Shown piece after piece: positions 28,103 through 37,638 of a stretch of 64,000 bases of DNA (positions within the stretch are counted from its first letter, which is position 1; every line of letters starts with the position of its first letter). The notes beneath the pieces were generated by a model that saw only the letters and a program-made list of their open reading frames with translations, made no database searches and had not been told where the DNA came from. The stretch covers positions 1-64,000 of the forward strand of contig QULU01000022.1 of the NCBI GenBank assembly GCA_003481775.1, written 5' to 3'. The DNA is from Clostridiaceae bacterium OM02-2AC. GTDB lineage: Bacteria; Bacillota_I; Bacilli_A; Erysipelotrichales; Erysipelotrichaceae. The translations under genes and the position numbers were made by a program.

Positions 28103-29063
28103 GCATTTTCTCCTTCTGCAGCGTGGATGCATACGTTTTCAGATTCTTCCTGTTGACAAGCATGAGATAGGAAGGAATCCGCTCCTTCTTTGGCCGTATT
28201 CCCTTTGTGACATAGTCATATAGTATATGCACGGATTCGTATCCGTACTGATAAAAGGATGTCACAATACTTCCTTCCACCTTTCCCTTGCGTATCAGCT
28301 CCAGCGTTTCCTTCATGTCATCAACACCATATACAAGGATCTGATCGTGATTGTTCATATACTCGCTGGCATCCACAAAACCGATTGCATTCTCACCAGC
28401 CAGATTGATGGAAACATTCATACCGGTATCCTTTTGCAGTACCTTGACCCACTCGTTACGGGAGGTGAGCTGATCACTGCGCGATTCACTTTTTGCGACA
28501 ATTTCAAAACCACCGGGATGTTGTGCAAAAACAGCTTCAATGGAGGCAATCTGATCCTTTGCAAGGTCAAAGCTTAAATCGCTGACCTGTATGCCGATGC
28601 GAAGCCTTTTATTCTTCCCCAGCTTCTCCTCGATATCAGCTAACAGAAGTCTTGCCTGCTCATCGAAATCCTTGCTGATTGTCGTTAAAGGCCTGCTTCC
28701 CTCAACCGGAGAATCCACCAGTACAAAGGGGATATCCTTATCATTTCCCTTCTGAATCAGCTCCTTGCTGATGACACCCTGTGTGATGATACCATCCGCC
28801 TTTTTTAAAAGACCTGTATTGATGACATCCACCATATCATTCGTAGATATTTTAATAGGACCCTTCCAGTCGCAATGCACCTCCAGCTCGGTACAGGCAT
28901 CCTGCATCCCCTCTCTGGCCTTCTGCCAGAGCGTGTGCGTGGATAACGGTGTGGCAAACAGAAAGTACTGTGAGGATTTTTTCTCCTCTGCCGGCTCCGC
29001 TGTACTACAGCCACTGCATAGTATCAGACAAAGGCATAATTGTAACAGACTCTTTTTTCTCAT
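28092..29063 (-). CDS. Sugar-binding lipoprotein of a three-component signalling system
   Basis: About 323 residues. The signal peptide carries a lipobox LCSGCS near residue 20, followed by a type I periplasmic-binding fold (LacI/RbsB class): an FATPLSTHTLW start, a hinge region, and VYGVDDMKE near the end. It overlaps the histidine kinase gene and no permease or ATPase gene is nearby, so it most likely presents a ligand to the kinase rather than feeding transport. The layout resembles XylFII-LytS-YesN of clostridia, where a binding protein switches on the kinase. The ligand cannot be deduced. The start at 29063 is chosen over 29081 by the AGGG spacing. Confidence 0.85.
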   Translation of the reverse strand: MRKKSLLQLCLCLILCSGCSTAEPAEEKKSSQYFLFATPLSTHTLWQKAREGMQDACTELEVHCDWKGPIKISTNDMVDVINTGLLKKADGIITQGVISKELIQKGNDKDIPFVLVDSPVEGSRPLTTISKDFDEQARLLLADIEEKLGKNKRLRIGIQVSDLSFDLAKDQIASIEAVFAQHPGGFEIVAKSESRSDQLTSRNEWVKVLQKDTGMNVSINLAGENAIGFVDASEYMNNHDQILVYGVDDMKETLELIRKGKVEGSIVTSFYQYGYESVHILYDYVTKGIRPKKERIPSYLMLVNRKNLKTYASTLQKEKMHVE

Positions 29064-29133
29064 TCTCATCCCTGCTCTCATGGAATCATTCTATCATATC
29101 ACAGACAAATTGAAAACGCGTGAAAAATAAAAA

Positions 29134-29167
29134 AAATGATTCTTGAAAGGGATCATAAGAATCATTT
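29134..29167 (-). terminator. Terminator between the TPR-GGDEF gene and the three-component operon
   Basis: AAATGATTCTT (29134-29144) pairs perfectly with AAGAATCATTT (29157-29167). The A-tract at 29128-29136 gives the U-tail on the minus strand. It ends the upstream GGDEF transcript. Confidence 0.8.
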
Positions 29168-29369
29168 CTTTATACAAAATTATCAGTCACAGAGACGATC
29201 CTCATATCGCTCCATCAGTGAAGAACCGCTGAACTGCATTCATGTCCGGGGTTTACTGCGGCTGTTTTCTTCTCTGATAACATTGTGATTAAGCGGCATA
29301 GCTGCCGACTACAGTACATAGTATACAGTATCAAATATAAAATATCTTGTCATTTTTAGCAATATCTTG

Positions 29370-30941
29370 TCATGTGCTCAATTCCGTAATATCATAACGG
29401 TTTCCACCGGCATGCTTTGCACGATACATCGCTTCATCCGCCTTTTGAAATATCTCATCATACCTGCATACATGATCACTCATACATACACCAATACTGG
29501 CACTCAATACCTGCTTGTTCTCGATTCTTGTGTTTACCAGACGATCTAAAAGCTCATCCAAACGCTCATGCAGATAAGGCAGGGAAAGAATATTCTTCAT
29601 AAATACACAAAATTCATCACCGCCGATACGTCCGATGAAGTCACTGCTGCGCAGAACCTCCTTCACAACCTTTACAACATGCAGAAGGACCTGGTCACCA
29701 ACCAAATGGCCGAAGGTATCATTGATGCTTTTGAATTTATCAATGTCGATAACGAGCAGACAGATATACTGATCCTGATGCATTGCCTCAAGCTCAGCAC
29801 TTACATGTGCCCGGAATGCCGTTTTATTCATGACATTCGTAAACTCCTCAATTTCCGAACGGCGCTCCAGCTCTCTGTTTTTCTTTAAAATCTGATTGCG
29901 CTCATAGAGCAGCTGCTCCATATCTATTTTCAATAAAAGCGTATTCTTCATATTGTTGTGTGTTGCAGACAGCTCCAGCTGCCGTATTTCATAATACTCC
30001 TGCAGTGCCGTTAAGCGCTCCTGCTCATTGCAGAAGCTGTTTGCATAAAGAACCTGGCATTCCTTCAGCTCAGAATGCTTTTGATATTCGGGATAATCCT
30101 GCAAAATCTGATACAGCTTATCCAGCACCTGCGAGGATAGCTGCTGCTCCTGAAACTGTATGCAGACCTTACATACCTTGATAAGATTTTTAAAGGTATG
30201 CAGACGATCCTGCTCACTGTCGGCAATAGCCAGCAGGATAGTAACCTCTTTCTTCACGCTTGTTATATCCTGTTGGTATGCAGCGCGCAGTACCTGATAC
30301 AGCTGATAATCATTATCGACGGTAGCGTCATCAAAGCGCTTGTGGTATTCACGATACCAGGTGAGCCAGTGGGTGTAGGTTTCCTCATTTCTCAGAAACA
30401 CGCTGATTCCCAGCAGATTGATGATATTATAGCCGTCATTTATCATGAGGTCGTCAAAGCCATTGATTCCTCGCTCTGTAATCGCCTTTTCAAAATATTC
30501 CTCTGCTATTTCATAATACCCCAGATCAAGGAATAAAACGCCAAGATTATTCAGAATGATATACAGGTAGCCCAGCTCCTGATGATCGAATGCAATATAA
30601 TAGGCCTTCAGCATGTATTCCACTGACATGATTTCATCACCGATGGTTGCACTCACCATACCCGCCACATTGTAACACATCATTTGAAAAAACGGATAGG
30701 GTGATTCCTCGCCGATGCGGATTCCCTCCTGCAAATACGTCATAGAGGTCTCGTATTGTCCTTTATTGAAGTAGTAGTTCCCCAGGAAATAACAGGCAAT
30801 AATTTCATAATGCGCGCTCTTGAGCTGTATACTGAGATCGTATAGCTGTGTCGCACAATGAAAAATCCCTTCAAAATCACGAAGGACTCTATATTCCTCA
30901 ATCTCTGTGTATAGATTTTTCAACGTATCTGTATTCATCAT
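29370..30941 (-). CDS. TPR-repeat diguanylate cyclase (GGDEF)
   Basis: A 523-residue cytosolic protein. The N-terminal ~320 residues hold tandem TPR-like helices (e.g. ACYFLGNYYFNKGQYETSM and NNLGVLFLDLGYYEIAEEY). A coiled linker at about 320-365 leads to a GGDEF domain with DIDKFKSINDTFGH and RIGGDEF, so it should make c-di-GMP. The inhibitory-site motif RSSD precedes the signature, so product inhibition is expected, unlike the membrane cyclase at 7043. The TPR part may bind a peptide or protein signal. The ATG at 30941 has no ribosome binding site but stands exactly one promoter-length below a -10 box (see promoter entry). Confidence 0.88.
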   Translation of the reverse strand: MMNTDTLKNLYTEIEEYRVLRDFEGIFHCATQLYDLSIQLKSAHYEIIACYFLGNYYFNKGQYETSMTYLQEGIRIGEESPYPFFQMMCYNVAGMVSATIGDEIMSVEYMLKAYYIAFDHQELGYLYIILNNLGVLFLDLGYYEIAEEYFEKAITERGINGFDDLMINDGYNIINLLGISVFLRNEETYTHWLTWYREYHKRFDDATVDNDYQLYQVLRAAYQQDITSVKKEVTILLAIADSEQDRLHTFKNLIKVCKVCIQFQEQQLSSQVLDKLYQILQDYPEYQKHSELKECQVLYANSFCNEQERLTALQEYYEIRQLELSATHNNMKNTLLLKIDMEQLLYERNQILKKNRELERRSEIEEFTNVMNKTAFRAHVSAELEAMHQDQYICLLVIDIDKFKSINDTFGHLVGDQVLLHVVKVVKEVLRSSDFIGRIGGDEFCVFMKNILSLPYLHERLDELLDRLVNTRIENKQVLSASIGVCMSDHVCRYDEIFQKADEAMYRAKHAGGNRYDITELST

Positions 30942-30976
30942 AGCAACATCATACCACATTCATACCGTTTTTTAAA
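30941..30976 (-). promoter_or_regulatory. Promoter predicting a leaderless TPR-GGDEF mRNA
   Basis: Minus strand: -35 TTTAAA (30976-30971), a 17-base spacer, then -10 TATGAT (30953-30948). Six bases separate the -10 from the ATG at 30941, so the first transcribed base should be the A of the start codon. Confidence 0.5.
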
Positions 30977-31370
30977 CACTCTTCCGTCCTTGAGTGTCTA
31001 TAAATGCGGATTTTATACAATACAATCAGTTCTCAGGCAGTACATTTCAGGTCTTCATAGCCCCGTAAGCATTGCATGAGAAAGCCGCAGTTCGCACATA
31101 TCAATGCAGGAAAAATAGCGGCTAACAGGCAGCTTCTATCTGTCATTTTGATATAGTCCCAGTTTACCATGCATATGTAGACAGCTTGCATCCGCCCTGC
31201 CGATGACTGCTGCTCACGAAGTATATTGGTTTTCTGCAATGCTTCTCCTCTGTTTCTAAAAGTCCTGAGATAAACAAGCTTCACCGTAAAACAGTATCAC
31301 GGATCCCGGAAGCAGTGGAACCTGTCAGCAAAAGTGTGCACAGCTCTTGCACCCCTGTTGAAAGAGAAAA

Positions 31371-31399
31371 AAACCGGATATATTTCTGAAATCCGGTTT
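31371..31399 (-). terminator. Terminator of ptsI
   Basis: AAACCGGAT (31371-31379) pairs with ATCCGGTTT (31391-31399), with the U-tail on the minus strand. It begins 13 bases after the ptsI stop. The gap 30977-31366 shows no gene. Confidence 0.85.
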
Positions 31400-31411
31400 C
31401 TTATGCTTGAT

Positions 31412-33112
31412 TTAGTCTACAGCCTTTTTTACAAGTGCAAGAACGTCTTCTGCTGTTGCCTGACGCAGAGCCTCTTCTGCAAGACCCTCCATTTCCTTCT
31501 TGCTCAGGTTTGTAACCATCTTGCGAGCCTTCAGAATCTGTGTAGCAGACATGGAGAATTCATCCAGTCCAAGACCGAGAAGTACAGGTACTGCATACTC
31601 TTCACCAGCCATTGCTCCACACATACCAGCCCATTTGCCTTCCTTGTGTGCTCCATCAATCGTCATTTTTATCAGACGCAGAATTGATGGATTATATGGC
31701 TGATACAGATAGGATACCTTCTCATTCATACGGTCAGCTGCCATGGAGTACTGAATCAAATCGTTTGTACCAATGGAGAAGAAGTCTGCTTCCTTCGCAA
31801 AGTTATCTGCATTTACTGCAGCAGCAGGAATCTCTACCATCATACCTACTTCGATTTTATCTGCAACCTTAACACCTTCTGCAATCAGTTTTTCTCTTTC
31901 TTCTTCAAAGATTGCCTTACCCTGACGGAATTCATCAACCGTAGCAATCATCGGGAACATAATGCACAGTCTTCCGTAAACAGAAGCACGAATCAGTGCA
32001 CGCAGCTGTGTGCGGAAGATTTCTGTTCTGTCAAGACACAGACGAATTGCACGATATCCCAGGAACGGGTTCATTTCAGGATCGAATGTGAAGTAAGGAA
32101 GCTTCTTGTCACCACCGATATCCAGTGTACGTACGACAACACGGCGTCCTCCCATACCTTCCAGAACTGCTTTATAAGCTTCAAACTGCTCATCCTCTGT
32201 AGGGAAATGATCAGAGTGCATATACAGGAATTCTGTACGATACAGACCGATACCTTCACCACCATTATTCAATACACCCTCTACATCATCCGGTGTACCG
32301 ATATTTCCGGCAAGTTCAACCTCATGTCCGTCTGTTGTGATGGATTTTGCATCCTTTAATACCTTCAGTGCTTCTTTTTCTTCCATATAAGCAGCACGTT
32401 TTCCTTCATATTCCTTGATTTCCTCAGCAGTTGGATTCAGAAGTACAACACCATCCAATGCATCCAGAATTACTGTATCTCCATTGCTTGCGGCATCCAG
32501 AACACCACTGCAGCCTACAACTGCAGGAATCTCCAGAGAGTTTGCCATAATAGCAGAGTGGCTTGTCTTACCACCGATATTCGTCGCAAAGCCCTTTGCA
32601 TATTCATTCAGCTGTGCTGTATCAGAAGGTGTCAGGTCATGCGCAATAATTACAGAATCCTCGTTGATTGCACTCAGATCAGGAATTGTCAGACCCAGCA
32701 GATTACATTTCAAACGGAATGTAACATCCTTAACATCAGCTGCTCTTTCTTTAAAGTATTCGTTATCCATGGATTCAAACATGGCAACCATCATATTCGC
32801 AACTTCATTGGTTGCAAACTCTGCATTTACTTTGTCGTTTTCAATCATTGAGATAATCTGGCTTGCCAGCTCAGGATCCCCAGCCATCATCAGATGAGCA
32901 TCAAATACAGCCAGCTCTTCCGGTGCCAGACGTTTTGCGGCACGTTCCTTGATACCTTCAATATCGGATTTCGTTTTTTCCAAAGCAGCGTTAAATTTCG
33001 CTACCTCTTCTGCAGGTGTTGCTTCTGTCTTAACAATCTCGAAGCTCGGTGTTTCCAGCTTGTAAACCTTTGCAATCGCAATCCCTGCGGATGCTGCAAT
33101 ACCTTTTAACAT
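31412..33112 (-). CDS. ptsI: PTS enzyme I (phosphoenolpyruvate-protein phosphotransferase)
   Basis: A 566-residue cytosolic enzyme, full length for EI. The active-site His lies in [11 protein letters not shown] (about 185-195). The PEP-binding barrel shows [30 protein letters not shown] and a C-terminal MCGAMAG motif with the conserved Cys. It transfers phosphate from PEP to HPr for all PTS sugars. ptsH is not adjacent, which is unusual for Firmicutes, where ptsHI is common. GAGGAGG precedes the ATG, and an unexplained leader of about 100 bases lies upstream. Confidence 0.97.
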   Translation of the reverse strand: MLKGIAASAGIAIAKVYKLETPSFEIVKTEATPAEEVAKFNAALEKTKSDIEGIKERAAKRLAPEELAVFDAHLMMAGDPELASQIISMIENDKVNAEFATNEVANMMVAMFESMDNEYFKERAADVKDVTFRLKCNLLGLTIPDLSAINEDSVIIAHDLTPSDTAQLNEYAKGFATNIGGKTSHSAIMANSLEIPAVVGCSGVLDAASNGDTVILDALDGVVLLNPTAEEIKEYEGKRAAYMEEKEALKVLKDAKSITTDGHEVELAGNIGTPDDVEGVLNNGGEGIGLYRTEFLYMHSDHFPTEDEQFEAYKAVLEGMGGRRVVVRTLDIGGDKKLPYFTFDPEMNPFLGYRAIRLCLDRTEIFRTQLRALIRASVYGRLCIMFPMIATVDEFRQGKAIFEEEREKLIAEGVKVADKIEVGMMVEIPAAAVNADNFAKEADFFSIGTNDLIQYSMAADRMNEKVSYLYQPYNPSILRLIKMTIDGAHKEGKWAGMCGAMAGEEYAVPVLLGLGLDEFSMSATQILKARKMVTNLSKKEMEGLAEEALRQATAEDVLALVKKAVD

Positions 33113-33369
33113 AAGTATGTCCTCCTCTTACTTCATGTAATACTTATTAAAAGTAGTCCTTATCTGATAGAATCACAACGCTTCCATGAGTCTATCTCTA
33201 CCTAAAATAATAACATTTTTTGAGCCTATAAGCAATGGAAGAATGCATTACAAAGCGCTTTTTTCGATAAAGAAAAAACGATATTGCCCTGCCTCATGCG
33301 CTTGTCCTTGCCACTGTTATCAGCAGCTGTAATCTTTTCCCATCAAGGAGCAGACAAAATGTCCGAAAC

Positions 33370-33411
33370 AAAAAAAGCACAGGGCCTGCACAATTCGCAA
33401 ACTCCTATGCT
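33370..33411 (-). terminator. Terminator of the opp operon
   Basis: AGCACAGG (33376-33383) pairs with CCTATGCT (33404-33411) with one wobble. The A-run at 33369-33375 becomes the U-tail on the minus strand. It lies just after the small membrane protein gene. Confidence 0.8.
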
Positions 33412-33427
33412 TACTTCTTTTTACGGC

Positions 33428-33622
33428 TTAGTGAAAATACAGAAGAAAGAGCCAGATAAATATACCGAGTACGGCACAGAACAGCAGAATTACCGGTACA
33501 AACACCGAGAATGCAGCCATAATGAGAGCCAGAAAGTCACCTTTTTCAAGATTTGCTTCCTTCCCTTCCCGCACTTCCTTCTTCTTCAACAGGTCTTTAA
33601 ATTTCGGTTTGTTGATGAACAC
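33428..33622 (-). CDS. Small single-span membrane protein at the end of the opp operon
   Basis: A 64-residue protein with a highly charged N-terminal half (KFKDLLKKKEVREGKE) and one strong hydrophobic helix at about 35-62. The start is a GTG that overlaps the oppF stop codon (TAGTG), so it is translationally coupled to oppF. I do not recognise the family. Position suggests a small accessory or regulatory subunit of the Opp transporter, which is inference. Confidence 0.65.
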   Translation of the reverse strand: MFINKPKFKDLLKKKEVREGKEANLEKGDFLALIMAAFSVFVPVILLFCAVLGIFIWLFLLYFH

Positions 33623-34605
33623 TAGAACTCACCGCCAAAATGGCAGAGAACAACATGACCCGGTTTGATTTCCTTGGCAGCCGGCTCCTGTGTTTTACAG
33701 ATATCCTTGGCATATGGACAACGTGGGTGGAATTTACATCCGCTTGGTACGTTGACATTGCTTGGAATCTCTCCATGAATTGCTTCCATGCTGGAACGCT
33801 GGGTAGGATCCGGCTTTGGAATTGCAGCCATCAGCGCCTTTGTATAAGGGTGCTGAGGATTCTCATAAATTTCATTCTTATCTGCAAGCTCTACCAGAGA
33901 ACCAAGATACATAACACCAACACGGTTACTGATATGCTTCACAACACTCAAATCGTGAGAAATGAAGATATAGGAAATCTTACGTTCCTCCTGCATATCC
34001 ATCATCAGGTTGATGATCTGAGACTGAATGGATACATCCAGTGCGGATACCGGCTCATCACATACAATAAAGCTTGGATCCAGTGCCAGTGAACGGGCAA
34101 TACCAATACGCTGACGCTGTCCTCCGGAGAACTGATGCGGGTAACGGTAGCAGTAGTATGGCGGCAATCCGCATTTTTCCATCAGATTCAGAATATACTG
34201 CTTCAGCTCGTCACCTTTTTTATAATAGCCATGCGCAACCAGCGGTTCACTCAAAATGTTGTATACATTCATCCGGGGATTCAAAGAGCTGTATGGATCC
34301 TGGAAAATAATCTGCATTTCCTCACGCAGCTTTCGCATTTCCTTACGGTTCTTTTTCAGAATATCTTCACCATTGAAGTGTACTTCTCCGCTTGTCGGTT
34401 CATGCAGACGAAGAATAGCACGTCCTAGGGTGGATTTTCCGCAGCCGGATTCTCCAACAAGACCAAGCGTCTCCCCTTCATACAGCTTGAAGGATACACC
34501 ATCAACAGCCTTTACAAATTTTTTATTTTTATCCAGCTTACCTTTTCCAAGAGGGAAATATTTTTTCAGGTCTTTGACTTCGAGAATTACTTTCTTGTCT
34601 TCCAT
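33622..34605 (-). CDS. oppF: Oligopeptide ABC transporter ATPase OppF
   Basis: A 327-residue ATPase with GESGCGKSTLGR (Walker A), QFSGGQRQRIGIARSLA (signature), FIVCDEPVSALD (Walker B), and the C-terminal oligopeptide-transporter extension containing the CKFHPRCPYAKDIC cysteine cluster. It pairs with OppD to power peptide import. It follows oppD by two bases. Confidence 0.95.
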   Translation of the reverse strand: MEDKKVILEVKDLKKYFPLGKGKLDKNKKFVKAVDGVSFKLYEGETLGLVGESGCGKSTLGRAILRLHEPTSGEVHFNGEDILKKNRKEMRKLREEMQIIFQDPYSSLNPRMNVYNILSEPLVAHGYYKKGDELKQYILNLMEKCGLPPYYCYRYPHQFSGGQRQRIGIARSLALDPSFIVCDEPVSALDVSIQSQIINLMMDMQEERKISYIFISHDLSVVKHISNRVGVMYLGSLVELADKNEIYENPQHPYTKALMAAIPKPDPTQRSSMEAIHGEIPSNVNVPSGCKFHPRCPYAKDICKTQEPAAKEIKPGHVVLCHFGGEF

Positions 34606-34607
34606 TT

Positions 34608-35606
34608 TTATTCCTCCCCTTTCGCATCATCAAACAGGAAACAGCTAACGTGATGTCTGGATCCGACCTTTACGTCATGAGGCTGTGATTCCCTGCATTT
34701 TGGCATCGCCTTTGGACAACGGTCTGCGAAATAGCAGCCCTTTGGCAGATTGATTGGGTTTGGTACATTCCCTTCGATCGTACTCAGGCGTTTGCTTCCG
34801 CTGTTCAGGGAAGGCATACTGCTCATTAAGCCGACCGTATACGGATGCTTCGGATTTTTGAAGATTTCAAATACCGGAGCACTTTCTACTACCTTGCCGG
34901 CATACATGACATTTACATGATCCGCCATCTGTGCAACGACACCAAGGTCATGCGTAATCAGCATGATGGAGGTTCCTGTTTTTTCCTTCAGGTCATTCAT
35001 CAGCTTCAGAATCTGTGCCTGAATGGTTACATCCAGCGCAGTAGTCGGTTCATCGGCAATCAGCAGCTTTGGATTACATGCAAGTGCCATAGCGATCATA
35101 ACACGCTGACGCATACCACCGGAAAGCTGGTGCGGATAGTTGTCCACAACCTTTTCCGGGCGGGAAATCCCAACCATGTCCAGAAGCTTGACAGCACGTT
35201 CGTGTGCCTCTTCCTTTTTTACATCCTCATGCAGCAGGATGTTTTCCATAATCTGATTTCCTACGGTGAATACCGGGTTCAGTGAAGTCATCGGCTCCTG
35301 AAAAATCATAGAAATATCATTTCCACGAATTTTACGGATTTCATCATCCTTTAATGTCGCAAGGTTTTTATCCCCGTACATGATCTTGCTGTCATCCCCA
35401 ATTTTACCGGGTTCATCCACCAAACCAAGGATACTCATAGCCGTAACACTCTTTCCACAGCCGGATTCACCAACGATTGCCAGTGTTTCGTTTTCGTACA
35501 TTTTGAAGTTGTTTCCGTCTACCGCCTTGGAAACACCCTTTTTTGTATAGAAATATACTTTCAGATTTTCAACATCCAATATTTTCTTATTCTTTACTTG
35601 TTCCAT
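34608..35606 (-). CDS. oppD: Oligopeptide ABC transporter ATPase OppD
   Basis: A 332-residue ATPase: GESGCGKSVTAMSILGL (Walker A), QLSGGMRQRVMIAMALA (signature), LLIADEPTTALD (Walker B), and the C-terminal CYFADRCPKAMPKC cysteine motif that can bind an iron-sulphur cluster in this subfamily. The start at 35606 is chosen because AGGAGCTGGTG precedes it. It sits between oppC and oppF. Confidence 0.95.
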   Translation of the reverse strand: MEQVKNKKILDVENLKVYFYTKKGVSKAVDGNNFKMYENETLAIVGESGCGKSVTAMSILGLVDEPGKIGDDSKIMYGDKNLATLKDDEIRKIRGNDISMIFQEPMTSLNPVFTVGNQIMENILLHEDVKKEEAHERAVKLLDMVGISRPEKVVDNYPHQLSGGMRQRVMIAMALACNPKLLIADEPTTALDVTIQAQILKLMNDLKEKTGTSIMLITHDLGVVAQMADHVNVMYAGKVVESAPVFEIFKNPKHPYTVGLMSSMPSLNSGSKRLSTIEGNVPNPINLPKGCYFADRCPKAMPKCRESQPHDVKVGSRHHVSCFLFDDAKGEE

Positions 35607-35618
35607 ACTCACCAGCTC

Positions 35619-36533
35619 CTATCGTATATCTTTCGGGTCAAACGCATCACGCAGTCCCTCTCCAATCAGATTGATGGAGATAACGGTCAGCAGACACATG
35701 ATACCGGCAGGCAGCCAGTTCCACGGATAATCCTGGAAGACTTCGGTATTCCTTGCCAGTTCCATCAGATTTCCCCAGGAAGGCGTAGGTGCGGTAACAC
35801 CCATACCAAGGAAAGATAATCCGGCCTCTGTCAGAATAGCACTCGCCATGGACAATGTCGCATTAACAATGATCATGGATAAAACATTCGGTATCAGATG
35901 CTTGAATATCTTTGAAAAATCACTCAGACCAAGTGCCTCACAGGCCTGCATGAATTCCTGTTCACGAAGTGACAGAATCTGCCCGCGCACAAGACGCGCC
36001 AGTCCCGGCCACGACAATACACCGATCAGAAACGATACGATATACATTTTCACATTTGAAGGTGTCCATAACATATTATATGCCAGTACAAGAATCAGTG
36101 GTGTAAATGGCAGAGAGTACACAATCTCCGCAAATCGCATAAGAAGATTGTCAATCCATCCACCATAATAACCGGATATACCACCGATTACACAGCCAAG
36201 GAACACCGTAATCAGGGCAGCGATGATACCTACCATGATAGAAATACGTCCACCTAGGAACAAACGGAAGAATACATCACGCCCCTGCTGGTCAGTACCC
36301 AGCCAGTGCTCAGCATTCGGTCCAATATTTTTTGTATCAAAGCTATAATCATTTACATTAACACCGCTTATAATCGGTACAAAAATCACGGCAAGAACGA
36401 TCAGTATAAAAATGATCAGACCAGCCATAGCGATTTTGTTTTGTCTGAATTTATTCCATGCAATTTGCCAAGGGCCCATGGTATCGCTTTTATCCAGCTT
36501 TATTTCAGTTTGATTTACATTTTCTTTCGCCAT
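35619..36533 (-). CDS. oppC: Oligopeptide ABC transporter permease OppC
   Basis: A 304-residue permease with six predicted membrane helices. The conserved EAA loop for ATPase contact reads EACEALGLSDFSKIFKHLIPN. A soluble N-terminal stretch before helix 1 is usual for OppC. The start at 36533 has GAGGTGAT 7 bases upstream. Confidence 0.93.
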   Translation of the reverse strand: MAKENVNQTEIKLDKSDTMGPWQIAWNKFRQNKIAMAGLIIFILIVLAVIFVPIISGVNVNDYSFDTKNIGPNAEHWLGTDQQGRDVFFRLFLGGRISIMVGIIAALITVFLGCVIGGISGYYGGWIDNLLMRFAEIVYSLPFTPLILVLAYNMLWTPSNVKMYIVSFLIGVLSWPGLARLVRGQILSLREQEFMQACEALGLSDFSKIFKHLIPNVLSMIIVNATLSMASAILTEAGLSFLGMGVTAPTPSWGNLMELARNTEVFQDYPWNWLPAGIMCLLTVISINLIGEGLRDAFDPKDIR

Positions 36534-36544
36534 TCTAATCACCT

Positions 36545-37525
36545 CTATTCTACTTTAACACGTGGATCGACAACGGAATACAGAATATCTGACAGCAGAT
36601 TTCCCAGCACCATCAAAATGGCAGAGAACATCAGACACGCCGTGATAATACTCTGATCCTGTCCACTGATCGCCTCGATCAAAATCTTACCCAGACCAGG
36701 CCACAGGAATACGGATTCCAGAATCATTGCTCCACTGAACAGGGAAGGAATGTACAGACCCAGCAGTGTAACAAGAGGTATCAGCGCATTTTTAAATGCA
36801 TGACGGTAAATAACAGTTTTCTCTTTCAAACCCTTTGCACGCGCAGTTCGTACATAGTCCTGATTGATAACATCAATCATAGAGCTTCGTACATAACGGG
36901 AGAAGGTCGCAAAGTTACCGAACGCAAGAACGATTGTCGGCAGCAGCATATGCAATGCAACATCCCCGACTTCCTGGAATATGTTATCATATCCGAAGAC
37001 GGCGAGATCCGGGGTTCGCATACCATTGACCGGTATGACTCCGGAAGGCAGCGCCACGAAGAAAATCAGAATCAGTGCAAAGAAGAACGTTGGCACAGAT
37101 ACGCCCAGCAGGGAGAATACTGTCCAGAAATTGTCGAATTTAGAGAATTTTTTCGTTGCCTGCTTAATTCCAATCGGAATAGAAAGTCCAATACCGATAA
37201 CAAGGGAAACCAGATTCAGCAGGAATGTATTCCATACGTAGTCTCCAATGATTTCAGAAACTGGAAGTTTGAACTTGGTAGATGTCCCCAGTTCTCCTTT
37301 AGCAAGATTTCCAACCCAGATTACATACTGTTCTGGTAGAGATTTATCAAGTCCCAATTCCTCACGAATCTGCTGTTTCTGTTCCGGGGTAGCCTTGCTT
37401 CCCATTCCCAGATAAGCATCAACTGGATCTCCTGGCATTCCCTTTACGGTCCCAAAAATGACGATTGAAATAATAAATATGACAGGAATTAGATTTAGCA
37501 AACGTTTAACTATATATTTCAGCAT
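36545..37525 (-). CDS. oppB: Oligopeptide ABC transporter permease OppB
   Basis: A 326-residue permease starting MLKYIVKRLLNLIPVIF, typical of OppB/DppB, with six helices and an EAA-type loop around RTARAKGLKEKTVIYRHAFK. The ATG at 37525 has GGAGGTGAT before it; an upstream in-frame ATG at 37591 falls next to the intergenic hairpin and is not credible. It is the first gene after the oppA-oppB hairpin. Confidence 0.93.
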   Translation of the reverse strand: MLKYIVKRLLNLIPVIFIISIVIFGTVKGMPGDPVDAYLGMGSKATPEQKQQIREELGLDKSLPEQYVIWVGNLAKGELGTSTKFKLPVSEIIGDYVWNTFLLNLVSLVIGIGLSIPIGIKQATKKFSKFDNFWTVFSLLGVSVPTFFFALILIFFVALPSGVIPVNGMRTPDLAVFGYDNIFQEVGDVALHMLLPTIVLAFGNFATFSRYVRSSMIDVINQDYVRTARAKGLKEKTVIYRHAFKNALIPLVTLLGLYIPSLFSGAMILESVFLWPGLGKILIEAISGQDQSIITACLMFSAILMVLGNLLSDILYSVVDPRVKVE

Positions 37526-37579
37526 GAGATCACCTCCAAAAAAACTTATTTTGAAACATAGAAGTTGAAATAAAAACAT

Positions 37580-37611
37580 AAATAAGAGCAAGTGTATCCT
37601 TGCTCTTATTT
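37580..37611 (-). promoter_or_regulatory. Perfect 13-bp hairpin between oppA and oppB
   Basis: AAATAAGAGCAAG (37580-37592) pairs with CTTGCTCTTATTT (37599-37611), with a 6-base loop. There is only a short T-stretch after it, so it fits a partial terminator or an mRNA 3'-end stabiliser. Either would give more OppA than membrane parts. Confidence 0.75.
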
Positions 37612-37638
37612 GAACACTTTACAGTTTACTACTTAAAT

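Noticed and set aside
31033..31284. 83-codon minus-strand frame upstream of the ptsI terminator
   Set aside because: It starts at a GTG with no ribosome binding site and shows no recognisable pattern.
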